Shown here: in pieces, positions 1-7,435 of the stretch | Numbering within the stretch: position 1 is the stretch's first letter | Layout of the letters: each line of letters starts with the position of its first letter | NCBI GenBank assembly: GCA_010909725.1 | Contig: JAACMV010000011.1 | Span: forward strand, 62,001 to 126,000 | DNA from: Picochlorum sp. 'celeri' | Lineage: Eukaryota; Chlorophyta; Trebouxiophyceae | Length of the DNA: 64,000 nucleotides | Direction: 5' to 3' | Position numbers and translations under genes: made by a program | Notes under the pieces: generated by a model | Database searches by the model: none | The model's input: only the letters and a program-made list of their open reading frames with translations | What the model was told of the DNA's origin: nothing

Positions 1-3000
1 GGAAGATCTGGACTTTTGGTCTAATGTGTGCCACGTGCAGCTTCATCGGCGGGCGAGGGCCTTTTCCAGGCTGGGGGAGATGGATGCCGTGTTGGTCAGG
101 GGATACATCTTGGGCCTGATAGAGAAGGCCATCGTGGAGGGCGCCGCGTCCGAGTCTGGGCACGACGCGAAACAAATAGATCTGGACAAGGGGTCCAACG
201 TCACCGATGCCGCCATCAATGTGTTGGCTCGGATTGGGGACGGCTTGTCGTGGGACGACGTGCAGCACCTCCTGATGCGATACACGTCTCTCATGGTCAC
301 CCACGAGGACGACGCTTGCATCAAATCCATCATCCGAGCATCATCGATCATTTTGGAGACTATTTCAAAGAGAGACGGAATTGAGGACAGCCGGTTTTTG
401 GTGGACACGGTGATTCCCAGCCTGAAGGGCAGGATGGTGGAGCGGGAGACGGTGCGCACGCCCGTCGCGATGGCGCTCGTCAAGGTGTTGAAACTCCTGC
501 CCGACGAGTATATACGAAGCGAACTCCCTCGAGTACTTCAGATCGTGTGTAATTTGCTGAGGATGAGGTTGCAGCGAATCAGGGATGACGCCAGAAAGGT
601 CCTTGCCGGCATGGCAGCAGAGCTCGGCCCCGCGTACCTGACGTTCGTCATCCAAGTTCTCAAGACGTCGCTGCCCCTGCGGGGGTTCACAGCGCACGTC
701 CTGGGGTACACCTTTCACGACGTGTTACACGCCGTGGCACCGGCCGCACAGGAGGCGCCAGGGTGCTTGGATGCCTGCGTCCCCGCGATGGTGCCAATCA
801 TCGAGGGAGATTTGTTCACGGATATCGCCGATGCCAAGGAGGCCTCGGCGTTCTCGAGCAGCTACAAGGAATCCAAGAGATGCAAAGCCTACGAATCATA
901 CCGGATTCTGGCCTCGTTGATTCGAGTGGAAGACACGCTGCCGAGGCTCTTGGAGATTGTCTGGGAGCGTCTGCCCATGGCCAGCACCCCCAAAATGCGC
1001 TCCAAGATATCCCTCCTCCTACAGCATGCATCAAAGGGGGTCGTCGAGAACCCCTCGGCGACGAATGACAACGTGTCGGAAATGGTGTACGGGCTGTTGG
1101 CACCCGTCGTGGAGGAGGAGGACGCGAGGAGGAGGCTGGCAAACACAGAGCTCGGAGGTAGTGTGAAAGCCGGCGGCCAGGAGGGCCTGCACAACCATAT
1201 GCTGGCAGAGTTCGCCGTATCCACCTACTTTTCCTGCCTGAAGAAGAAGGTGGTTGAGGTGCCACTGCAGCCAGGCATGATGGAGCTGTTGGTGGCCTCC
1301 CTCCAGTCCAGGAGCTCCCAGGTGGTGTCCAAATCCCTGCAGACCGTATCGTGGGTATTGTCCAGGGCAAAGGATGGGTCGATCCACAGCGAGCTGAAAG
1401 GCCGCATGGCTCGGAAAATTGTGGCACTGCTTCGAACGTGCTCCAGCACGCTGCATGCCACGGCCCAGGAGGGCCTCAAGGCCCTCGCGATCCTCGCCCC
1501 CAGCGTTGATTTCAAGGAAGGGGAGATGCGGTTTCTGCTGGAGTGGGCATTTTCCGAGCTGGCGAGCTCCTCGGAGAAGCAGGGGGCCTTCGTCTTGCTC
1601 AAGGCCATTGTGGCGAAAAAGGTGGTGCTTCCAGAGGTGTACGACGTCATCACCGCCGTGCAGGAGCTGTTGATCAAGTCGCAGCATGGCGTCATCAGGC
1701 AGCTTTCCTCCACGGTGCTCCTGTCGTACCTCTTGGACTACCCTCTGGGGAAAAAGAGGCTGGAGCACCACCTGCACTTTTTGCTGTCAAACATGGGGTA
1801 CGAGCACGAAACGGGGAGGCACGCAAGCATCGACCTCCTGGGCGCCATCGTCCAAAAATTTCCGCAGCAAGTGCTGCTTGCGTGGGCGGACAAGCTGTTC
1901 CTGGTGTTTGTGACGCGCATCGTCAACGAGGAGTCCAGAAAGCTCAAGGAGTCTGTCGTGCAGCTCGCCTCACTGCTCGTGTCCCGAGTGAACTACGACA
2001 CGCGCAAAAGGCTGGTAATAGACTATTGCGGCCAGTGGGTGTCCCAGGGCGAGGATGCGCGAGGCGGCATGATGAAGGGGGCCTGCCTGGTCGTCATGAC
2101 AGAGGCGATGCCGGCCATGGAGCCCGGCCTGTTGGAGGAGTTCGTCTCGCGGAACATGGCGAGCATCTGCGACGACAGCATGTTCCAGCAAGGCAGCAGC
2201 GATGCCATGTTGACGCACAAAATCTTGGTGTTTTTGGAAAAGGTGCTGGAGCGGGACCCTCCGGTCGTGGCAGGCCGAGACGCGCTGCCGTGGGACAAGG
2301 TGGCCTCGCTCCTCGTCCACAAGCACACGTGGGTGAGAAAGGCAGCAGGGAGGGTCGTGGGCCTAGGGCTCCATCACGCATGCTGCGGTGCCTCGTCGCA
2401 TCTCGCCGACCTCTTCTTGCGGCAGCTCAAGGAATTGATCACGAACGATGCAGAGGCCGATGCCCTCGGAGCCCAGGCGGTGAAGAGCCTGGTGTTCCTC
2501 TTGCCGAGCTTGGAGGACCACTACGTGTCGGAGGTCCTGGTCCGAAACATGGTAAAGATTGCCGATACCACGAGCTACGTCACCCGCACCCAGAGAAACT
2601 ATGCGCTTCGGTTCATCGCCGCGAGCGTGACGCGCTGGGGCGCCGAGGCCAGCCAAAAGCACCTGTCCAGGCTGCTGTGGCCCATCTACAGGATTTTGTC
2701 GGACGACGGCGATCCGTGTCAGATGAAAGAACTGGCCCAGGACATATTCTCGCACATCAAAAAGGTGGTGGGGGCCGACGTGGCCATTGCCCACTACAAC
2801 GAGGCCCGGGAGCAGGTGCAGAAGATTCGCCGGGACAGGAGCATCGGCAGGAAGCTCCTGGAGCACGTGGACCCCGAGAAGGCGGCCAAGCTCAAGCTGC
2901 ACAGAAACCGACGGAAGAAGATTGGCAGGAAGAAAAAGATGGAGGACGTGAGGCGGTTGCGCGACATTGGCGTCAAGGTCAAGAACCGGATCTCCAAGTA

Positions 3001-3001
3001 G
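1..3001 (+). CDS. UTP20: UTP20, small-subunit processome component 20 (5'-truncated)
   Basis: This is the C-terminal thousand residues of the large HEAT-repeat protein UTP20, which acts in the nucleolus in the U3 snoRNP/SSU processome during 18S rRNA maturation. The frame is open from base 2, so the gene begins left of the window. The first residues read EDLDFWSNVCHVQLHRRARA, matching the conserved UTP20 segment that enters its C-terminal HEAT array. The rest is long alpha-helical repeats, and the last 60 residues are very basic with KKIGRKKKM, as expected for the nucleolar C-terminal tail. No intron is visible in this part. Codon third positions are strongly G/C. Identification rests on the entry motif, the repeat character and the basic tail; RRP12-like proteins are the main alternative. 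Confidence 0.8.
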   Translation, partial: EDLDFWSNVCHVQLHRRARAFSRLGEMDAVLVRGYILGLIEKAIVEGAASESGHDAKQIDLDKGSNVTDAAINVLARIGDGLSWDDVQHLLMRYTSLMVTHEDDACIKSIIRASSIILETISKRDGIEDSRFLVDTVIPSLKGRMVERETVRTPVAMALVKVLKLLPDEYIRSELPRVLQIVCNLLRMRLQRIRDDARKVLAGMAAELGPAYLTFVIQVLKTSLPLRGFTAHVLGYTFHDVLHAVAPAAQEAPGCLDACVPAMVPIIEGDLFTDIADAKEASAFSSSYKESKRCKAYESYRILASLIRVEDTLPRLLEIVWERLPMASTPKMRSKISLLLQHASKGVVENPSATNDNVSEMVYGLLAPVVEEEDARRRLANTELGGSVKAGGQEGLHNHMLAEFAVSTYFSCLKKKVVEVPLQPGMMELLVASLQSRSSQVVSKSLQTVSWVLSRAKDGSIHSELKGRMARKIVALLRTCSSTLHATAQEGLKALAILAPSVDFKEGEMRFLLEWAFSELASSSEKQGAFVLLKAIVAKKVVLPEVYDVITAVQELLIKSQHGVIRQLSSTVLLSYLLDYPLGKKRLEHHLHFLLSNMGYEHETGRHASIDLLGAIVQKFPQQVLLAWADKLFLVFVTRIVNEESRKLKESVVQLASLLVSRVNYDTRKRLVIDYCGQWVSQGEDARGGMMKGACLVVMTEAMPAMEPGLLEEFVSRNMASICDDSMFQQGSSDAMLTHKILVFLEKVLERDPPVVAGRDALPWDKVASLLVHKHTWVRKAAGRVVGLGLHHACCGASSHLADLFLRQLKELITNDAEADALGAQAVKSLVFLLPSLEDHYVSEVLVRNMVKIADTTSYVTRTQRNYALRFIAASVTRWGAEASQKHLSRLLWPIYRILSDDGDPCQMKELAQDIFSHIKKVVGADVAIAHYNEAREQVQKIRRDRSIGRKLLEHVDPEKAAKLKLHRNRRKKIGRKKKMEDVRRLRDIGVKVKNRISK

Positions 3002-3161
3002 AAGAAGAAGAAATGAGAGATCTTGCAAGATCTGCGAGGATATCCTTGTGGATAAGGAGAGGCGCATTCGCATCTTATCTTGTCCCTCCTTCGCCTGGAA
3101 CCAGCCAATGTAGCAATAGAATATATATATAATTGTGATAAAAACAAACCCAATTACTTGA

Positions 3162-4322
3162 ATGATGTTACGAGCCATGTACTCGACAACAGCAGCACCT
3201 GCAGCTGGAGGCAGGACCGCGACGGTGGTGCCATGTGGAACCGCTCGAGCACATGTGAAACAGCTTCACGCCACGCGACCACGGCGGGGAGGAAGCGAGC
3301 GTCGTGTGGCGCCAAAATGCACTGTTATGGCATCGGTTTCCGCGGATACCGCGGGTGCTGCCGCGACGGCGGCAGGCTCGGACAAGGCCACCCAGAAGCC
3401 AACCGTCATCATCACCGGGGCCTCGTCCGGCCTCGGGTTGAATGCGGCCAAGGCCTTGGCGGCGAGCAAGGACTGGCACGTGGTGATGGCATGCAGGGAC
3501 TTTGCCAAGGCCCAGAGGGCGGCCAAGGATATGGGGCTCCCGGAAGGGTCCTACACGGTGATGCACTTGGACCTGGCGTCCCTGGACTCTGTCCGCCAGT
3601 TTGCCAAGGCGTTCCAGGCCAGCGGCCGCCGCCTGGATTGCCTGGTGTGCAATGCCGCCGTGTACTTGCCGACGGCGAAAGAGCCGACGTTCACGCCGGA
3701 CGGGTTCGAGCTGTCGGTGGGAACCAACCACCTGGGCCACTTTTTGCTGGCAAACTTGTTGCTCAAGGATCTGGAGGGGGCCCCGGAGAACAGCCCGGGA
3801 CCCCGCATGATTATCGTGGGGTCCATCACCGGAAACACCAACACCATGGCCGGAAACGTGCCCCCCAAGGCGGACTTGGGCGACCTGTCCGGGCTGGCAG
3901 CCAAGGCGTCCATGATTGACGGAAAGGAGTTCGACGGCGCCAAGGCGTACAAAGACTCCAAGGTGTGCAACATGCTGACGATGAGGGAGTTCAACAAGAG
4001 GTACGGAAACGGGCGCGTGACGTTCAGCTCCCTGTACCCGGGGTGCATTGCCGACACGGGGCTGTTCAGGAGCCACTTCCAGCTGTTCAAGACGCTGTTC
4101 CCCCTCTTCCAAAAGTACGTCACCAAGGGGTACGTGTCGCAGGAAGAGGCTGGCAAGAGGCTGGCCCAGGTGGTGACCGACCCACAGCTGAGCAAGAGCG
4201 GGGTGTACTGGTCCTGGTCAGACAAGGACGGCAGCTTTGAGAACCAAATGTCCGAGGAAGTGTCCGACGATGCCAAGGCAGCAACCCTGTGGGACCTGTC
4301 TGCCAAGCTCGTGGGCTTGTAA
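3162..4322 (+). CDS. POR: Light-dependent protochlorophyllide oxidoreductase, plastid precursor
   Basis: The enzyme reduces protochlorophyllide to chlorophyllide using NADPH and light in chlorophyll synthesis. The 386-residue precursor starts with a roughly 75-residue Arg/Ala/Ser-rich transit peptide. A short-chain dehydrogenase domain follows: the dinucleotide motif TGASSGLG is near residues 85-92, and the catalytic pair YKDSK has Tyr at about 263 and Lys at about 267. LPOR signatures such as [29 protein letters not shown] and the C-terminal LVGL are present. The first of two adjacent ATGs is taken as the start. There is no intron. The stop codon lies inside a TGTAA, and the next gene begins only 4 bp downstream on the same strand. 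Confidence 0.97.
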   Translation: MMLRAMYSTTAAPAAGGRTATVVPCGTARAHVKQLHATRPRRGGSERRVAPKCTVMASVSADTAGAAATAAGSDKATQKPTVIITGASSGLGLNAAKALAASKDWHVVMACRDFAKAQRAAKDMGLPEGSYTVMHLDLASLDSVRQFAKAFQASGRRLDCLVCNAAVYLPTAKEPTFTPDGFELSVGTNHLGHFLLANLLLKDLEGAPENSPGPRMIIVGSITGNTNTMAGNVPPKADLGDLSGLAAKASMIDGKEFDGAKAYKDSKVCNMLTMREFNKRYGNGRVTFSSLYPGCIADTGLFRSHFQLFKTLFPLFQKYVTKGYVSQEEAGKRLAQVVTDPQLSKSGVYWSWSDKDGSFENQMSEEVSDDAKAATLWDLSAKLVGL

Positions 4323-4326
4323 ATAG

Positions 4327-5004
4327 ATGAATATGTTTTTTTCTAATAGTAGCAGTAACGCACAACGAAAAAAGAAACTGCTGCGGAAGCAGCAACGCGA
4401 CGTCAACTCGCTGATCCGAGAACTGGACAGGGAGCGACTGCAGCTCCAGCAGCAGGAGAAGGCGCTCATAGCCGACCTCAAAAAGTTTGCGAAAGAACAG
4501 CAACTAGATGCAGCAAAGGTGACGGCGAAGTCCATCGTCAGGAACCGGGGGGCCGTGACCAAGCTGTACCAGCTCAAGTCGCAGCTGCAGGCCGTGTCGC
4601 TGCGCATGGCCGAGGTCACGTCCACCCAGGCGATGACCGATGCGATGAAAGGAACGACAAAGGCCTTGGGGGCCATGAACAAGAAGATGATGCACAACGA
4701 CACCATCGTGAAGATACTCAAGGACTTTGAGAAGCAGAACCAGGTGATGCAGATGACCAACGAACAGATCGAGGCGTCCACCGACACCAGCACCCTCGAG
4801 GACGAAGACGAAGAGGAGGCGCTGGTGAGCTCGGTGTTTGAAGAGTTGCAGCTGAACGACATGATGGCCGGCATGGCGCTCCACGTGCCGCGTGGCACTG
4901 CCAACAAGGCTGCCAACAAGGAGGGCGAGGAGGAGGAGGAGGAGGGGGGAGGAGAAGACATCCAGGCGCTCCTGGAGCGGCACCGGAAATTGATCGATGA
5001 TTAG
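4327..5004 (+). CDS. VPS2: ESCRT-III subunit, VPS2/CHMP2 family
   Basis: A Snf7-family protein of 225 residues with the usual layout: a basic N-terminal helix (QRKKKLLRKQQRDVNSL), a long coiled-coil core and an acidic C-terminus. The SQLQAVSLRM segment, the FEKQNQVMQM segment and the RHRKLIDD tail are closest to VPS2/CHMP2, an endosomal membrane-remodelling ESCRT-III subunit whose C-terminal helix binds VPS4. The core is complete. The acidic linker near residues 160-215 includes long Glu runs. The start ATG is 4 bp after the LPOR stop, and an in-frame ATG follows two codons later. No room remains for a separate promoter outside the LPOR coding region. Confidence 0.88.
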   Translation: MNMFFSNSSSNAQRKKKLLRKQQRDVNSLIRELDRERLQLQQQEKALIADLKKFAKEQQLDAAKVTAKSIVRNRGAVTKLYQLKSQLQAVSLRMAEVTSTQAMTDAMKGTTKALGAMNKKMMHNDTIVKILKDFEKQNQVMQMTNEQIEASTDTSTLEDEDEEEALVSSVFEELQLNDMMAGMALHVPRGTANKAANKEGEEEEEEGGGEDIQALLERHRKLIDD

Positions 5005-5055
5005 AGTATATTAGTATTATTATTACCATGGTATTGTCGTACCATATTACGAATA

Positions 5056-5862
5056 TTAACAAATGTCCCTCTCGCAAGCATCCATGCATGTGTTGTACTT
5101 GGTGCCAGCGTATTTCCCGCAACGTTTGGCGGCGTCGCACCGCCTGCTGCACGAGGGCGGGATTCTTCCACGGCGAGACGAGTACGTGGTCCCCAAAATT
5201 GTGGGGGCGTACGGATCGTCGGCGAACAGCAACAGGCGCCTGCCGCTGACACCCCCTTCGTCCCCTTGCTCCACCACCACCAGGCCCGCGTCGTCCACCT
5301 CCAGGGTGGTGCCGTCCACGGTGTACACGGTGGCGCTGACGTTGGGCACCGCCGTGATCTTGGACACCCGGAACATCGTCACCGAGCCGTCCTCGGCAGA
5401 CGGCACCAGCACGCTCTCCACGCTCCTCAGCTCCTCGGGGTCGGCGAACCGGTACAGCCGCGAGGCCTCGACCCGCTGCTGGGCCAGGCCCGTGCTCATC
5501 ACCTCTCCGGTGGAGGCCGACACCAGCACCCCGTCGTTGTCGTTGACCTCCTGGGTCAGCTTGACGATGGCGTACACCGTGCCGCACAAGGTGGCGACCA
5601 GGACCAGCACGGCCACGAACAGCGCGGCAGCAAAGTTGCGCATCAGCCGGCGGTCCCCCACGGCCCTCTGCTCGCTCCGCATCACCTCCACCAGCTCCTC
5701 CACCGACAGCGACCCGTCCTGGTTGGCGTCCGCGGCGCGGATGCGCTGGGCCAGCCCCGGGGGCACGGCCCCGCTGCACAGCAGCACCTCCACGTCCACC
5801 AAGCAAGCACTGCAGTCGTCCGTGTCGCTGCTACCACCCTTGGTGCCGGTGGTGTTCATCAT
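5056..5862 (-). CDS. Single-pass membrane protein with one EF-hand and a Cys-rich C-terminus
   Basis: Not recognised as a named family. From the first ATG (268 residues) the protein has a short N-terminal Cys pair (DDCSACL), one canonical 12-residue EF-hand loop DANQDGSLSVEE near residues 45-56, one strong membrane helix near residues 77-104, and a Val-rich beta-like domain. A basic, Cys-rich C-terminus follows with several Cys at regular spacing (CSRRC, KRC, TCMDAC, DIC). The EF-hand would lie on one side of the membrane and the Cys-rich part on the other. A calcium-responsive membrane protein is an inference only. It converges on VPS2 with 51 bp between stops. GC-rich like its left-hand neighbours. 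An upstream in-frame TTG was not used as start. Confidence 0.7.
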   Translation of the reverse strand: MMNTTGTKGGSSDTDDCSACLVDVEVLLCSGAVPPGLAQRIRAADANQDGSLSVEELVEVMRSEQRAVGDRRLMRNFAAALFVAVLVLVATLCGTVYAIVKLTQEVNDNDGVLVSASTGEVMSTGLAQQRVEASRLYRFADPEELRSVESVLVPSAEDGSVTMFRVSKITAVPNVSATVYTVDGTTLEVDDAGLVVVEQGDEGGVSGRRLLLFADDPYAPTILGTTYSSRRGRIPPSCSRRCDAAKRCGKYAGTKYNTCMDACERDIC

Positions 5863-6226
5863 TATGTTTGCTTCTTTTGTTGTTGTTGTTGTACTCGTTA
5901 CCACAAAGAAAAAAAAAAAAAGATGATCGCTTTCGTTCGATTTTTTTTTTTTTCTGTCTCTCGGGTTTTTTTTTCGCGAACAAGAGCGTTACATCATCCC
6001 TACTACGCGTGGTTCGTACGTCTACTACTACTAATATTAGTAGTAGCCATTAATGGCGAGGTCCGACGAACGGACGGACTCACAGATTTTCTGAGCAAAG
6101 CCGTCCTGATCTCCAAACTGCTCCCAGTGGTCATGTAAACTTGCTTTTGGGCATTGGATCCGACGAAGGCCGTCCAAACGTCAGGAATACAGTATCTCGT
6201 CGAGAAAGCGGGGTCTTGCTCCTCCT

Positions 6227-6258
<32 letters not shown>

Positions 6259-6391
6259 GAGCTCAAACAAACCCCAACAACAAGACAGATTCCGTAATTG
6301 AATAGTTTAAGATGGCTCGCGATGGGGTGGCGACGGGCTATGGCGGGCAGAAAATTCGGGAAAGGGTCTGTGAAACCACCTGTCGTGGTGA
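5863..6391. other. Low-complexity intergenic region
   Basis: About 530 bases without a supportable gene. It holds an A run at 5909-5921, T runs around 5940-5953 and 5966-5976, a small inverted repeat of the type ACTACTA/TAGTAGT near 6020-6047, and the long G run listed separately. Small open frames here are low-complexity and have no recognisable product. Confidence 0.7.
6228..6257 (+). repeat. Homopolymer run of 30 G
   Basis: Thirty consecutive G on the + strand, flanked by CCTCCTC on the left and AGAGCTC on the right. Such a run can form G-quadruplex structures and is difficult to sequence, so the exact length is uncertain. Confidence 0.95.
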
Positions 6392-6462
6392 TCCGATGTG
6401 GTCCAGTGGTATGGATATCTGGCTTTCACCCAGAAGACCTGGGTTCGATTCCCAGCATTGGA
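6392..6462 (+). tRNA. trnE-TTC: tRNA-Glu, anticodon TTC
   Basis: Seventy-one bases fold as a eukaryotic tRNA-Glu. The acceptor arms TCCGATG and CATTGGA pair over 7 bp with one G-T. The D-arm carries GTGGTCCAGTGGTAT (A box). The anticodon stem TCTGG/CCAGA encloses the loop CTTTCAC with anticodon TTC. The T-arm is CTGGG-TTCGATT-CCCAG (B box). No intron and no encoded CCA. T-rich sequence directly after the gene is a Pol III terminator. It points toward a second tRNA-Glu gene at 11546-11616 on the opposite strand. Confidence 0.95.
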
Positions 6463-6833
6463 GGTTTTTTTTAAGGAATTTTTCTATTTTTTTTAAGGAA
6501 CTTTCCCGCCACATGAGTACACTCAACTCTCGAGCGTTTTGACTTGCGAATGACAAACAATTTGCGACTCGAGTCGCGACACCAAGGATATATATATATA
6601 TATCTTTATCTTCTGACACGGAGTTCCTTAATTTTGCACCTAGAAGGCGTTTGGCATAGAGTCAAACACAACTGACGAGTCAAACTCGTCCGAAATTCTT
6701 GTACGTGTTGTTGTATCTCATGTCCTAAAGTTGAATGATGTTCTCAAAGCGCCTTGTATGAGACAGTGAACATGAAAGACACGTTCGGACTGCGTATGGT
6801 AATTCTGTGGTATCCCGTTTGCAGGTCTTCCCA
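6463..6833. other. Intergenic region after tRNA-Glu
   Basis: The first 40 bases repeat the unit T-run + AAGGAA + T-run twice. A TTAAGGAACT motif lies at 6493-6502 and its reverse complement at 6622-6631. A short palindrome GACTCGAGTC sits near 6567, and an alternating AT tract lies at about 6589-6603. No gene is supportable. Confidence 0.6.
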
Positions 6834-7220
6834 ATGGATCGGAGAGAGGAGGCCTCAAAGAACACGAGACGAGGCATGTTCTGTTATCCACCAATGGCAA
6901 CTCGACACCCTCAGCCTACATATTCGGATGAGGCGGATGGTGACCAGGATACTGGTGCAACAGCAGCAGAGGTGGTGGGTCTTACGAGGAAGCGGTCGAG
7001 GTCTAGCATGCTGAGAGGCAGTGTATTAACAAACCTTGACATATTTCTTTCGGAAGGAGAATGTCATATTGTTATTCCAGATTCTCAACCGACAGATCCG
7101 GATGAGGATAGTCATGATGAGAACACTGGTGCAGCAGCACTGGAGGAAGAAGAGGCTGTTGTTTCACCTCCTGCAGTCCATAACGATCAAGGTGTGAATG
7201 TCGTTCTAACACCTGCATAA
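6834..7220 (+). CDS. Small acidic hypothetical protein with an internal duplication
   Basis: An unrecognised 128-codon frame from the first ATG. The product has a basic N-terminal third (MDRREEASKNTRR) and then two similar acidic segments, DEADGDQDTGATAAE and DEDSHDENTGAAALE. The similarity is also visible in the DNA around 6930-6982 and 7098-7150, so this is a duplication rather than chance composition. It lies 215 bp upstream of the 1160-codon ORF on the same strand. It could be a separate gene or an upstream exon of that ORF; no phase-consistent splice was found by eye. Coding status is uncertain. Confidence 0.4.
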   Translation: MDRREEASKNTRRGMFCYPPMATRHPQPTYSDEADGDQDTGATAAEVVGLTRKRSRSSMLRGSVLTNLDIFLSEGECHIVIPDSQPTDPDEDSHDENTGAAALEEEEAVVSPPAVHNDQGVNVVLTPA

Positions 7221-7314
7221 TTGATACCATTATCCAACCACGCCTCGCCTGATAACGTGCAGATTTGGCGACTAGTGGACGTACAGACAAACGAAGTGGA
7301 GTCAAAAGGAGCAG

Positions 7315-7340
7315 GTGTGTGTGTGTGTGTGTGTGTGTGT
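7315..7340 (+). repeat. (GT)13 microsatellite
   Basis: Thirteen uninterrupted GT units lie between the small acidic ORF and the large orphan ORF. They are preceded by GCAG and are probably length-variable between strains. Confidence 0.95.
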
Positions 7341-7435
7341 TCATCTCTGTTCCAGGCTCTGGCCGAGATAGTGCAAAACCGTTCGTATTGTATTAACGCA
7401 GAAATTCTTCTTCTCGTTCGTTTCCATGGTCTGAT

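Noticed and set aside
1543..3132. 529-codon + strand ORF overlapping UTP20
   Set aside because: It is a shadow frame of the GC-rich UTP20 gene; the product is Gly/Arg/Ala-rich with no domain, while the other frame encodes a recognisable protein.
4718..5806. 362-codon minus-strand ORF over VPS2 and the EF-hand gene
   Set aside because: Spans two real genes in the wrong frame and is composed of Gly/Arg/Ala repeats typical of antisense GC-rich frames.
6384..6503. tRNA-Glu copies as SINE elements
   Set aside because: Both copies have intact stems, boxes, different functional anticodons and own T-run terminators, so functional tRNA genes are the simpler reading.
6312..6542. Small ORF across the left tRNA-Glu gene
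   Set aside because: Runs straight through an intact tRNA gene and its terminator; no protein features.
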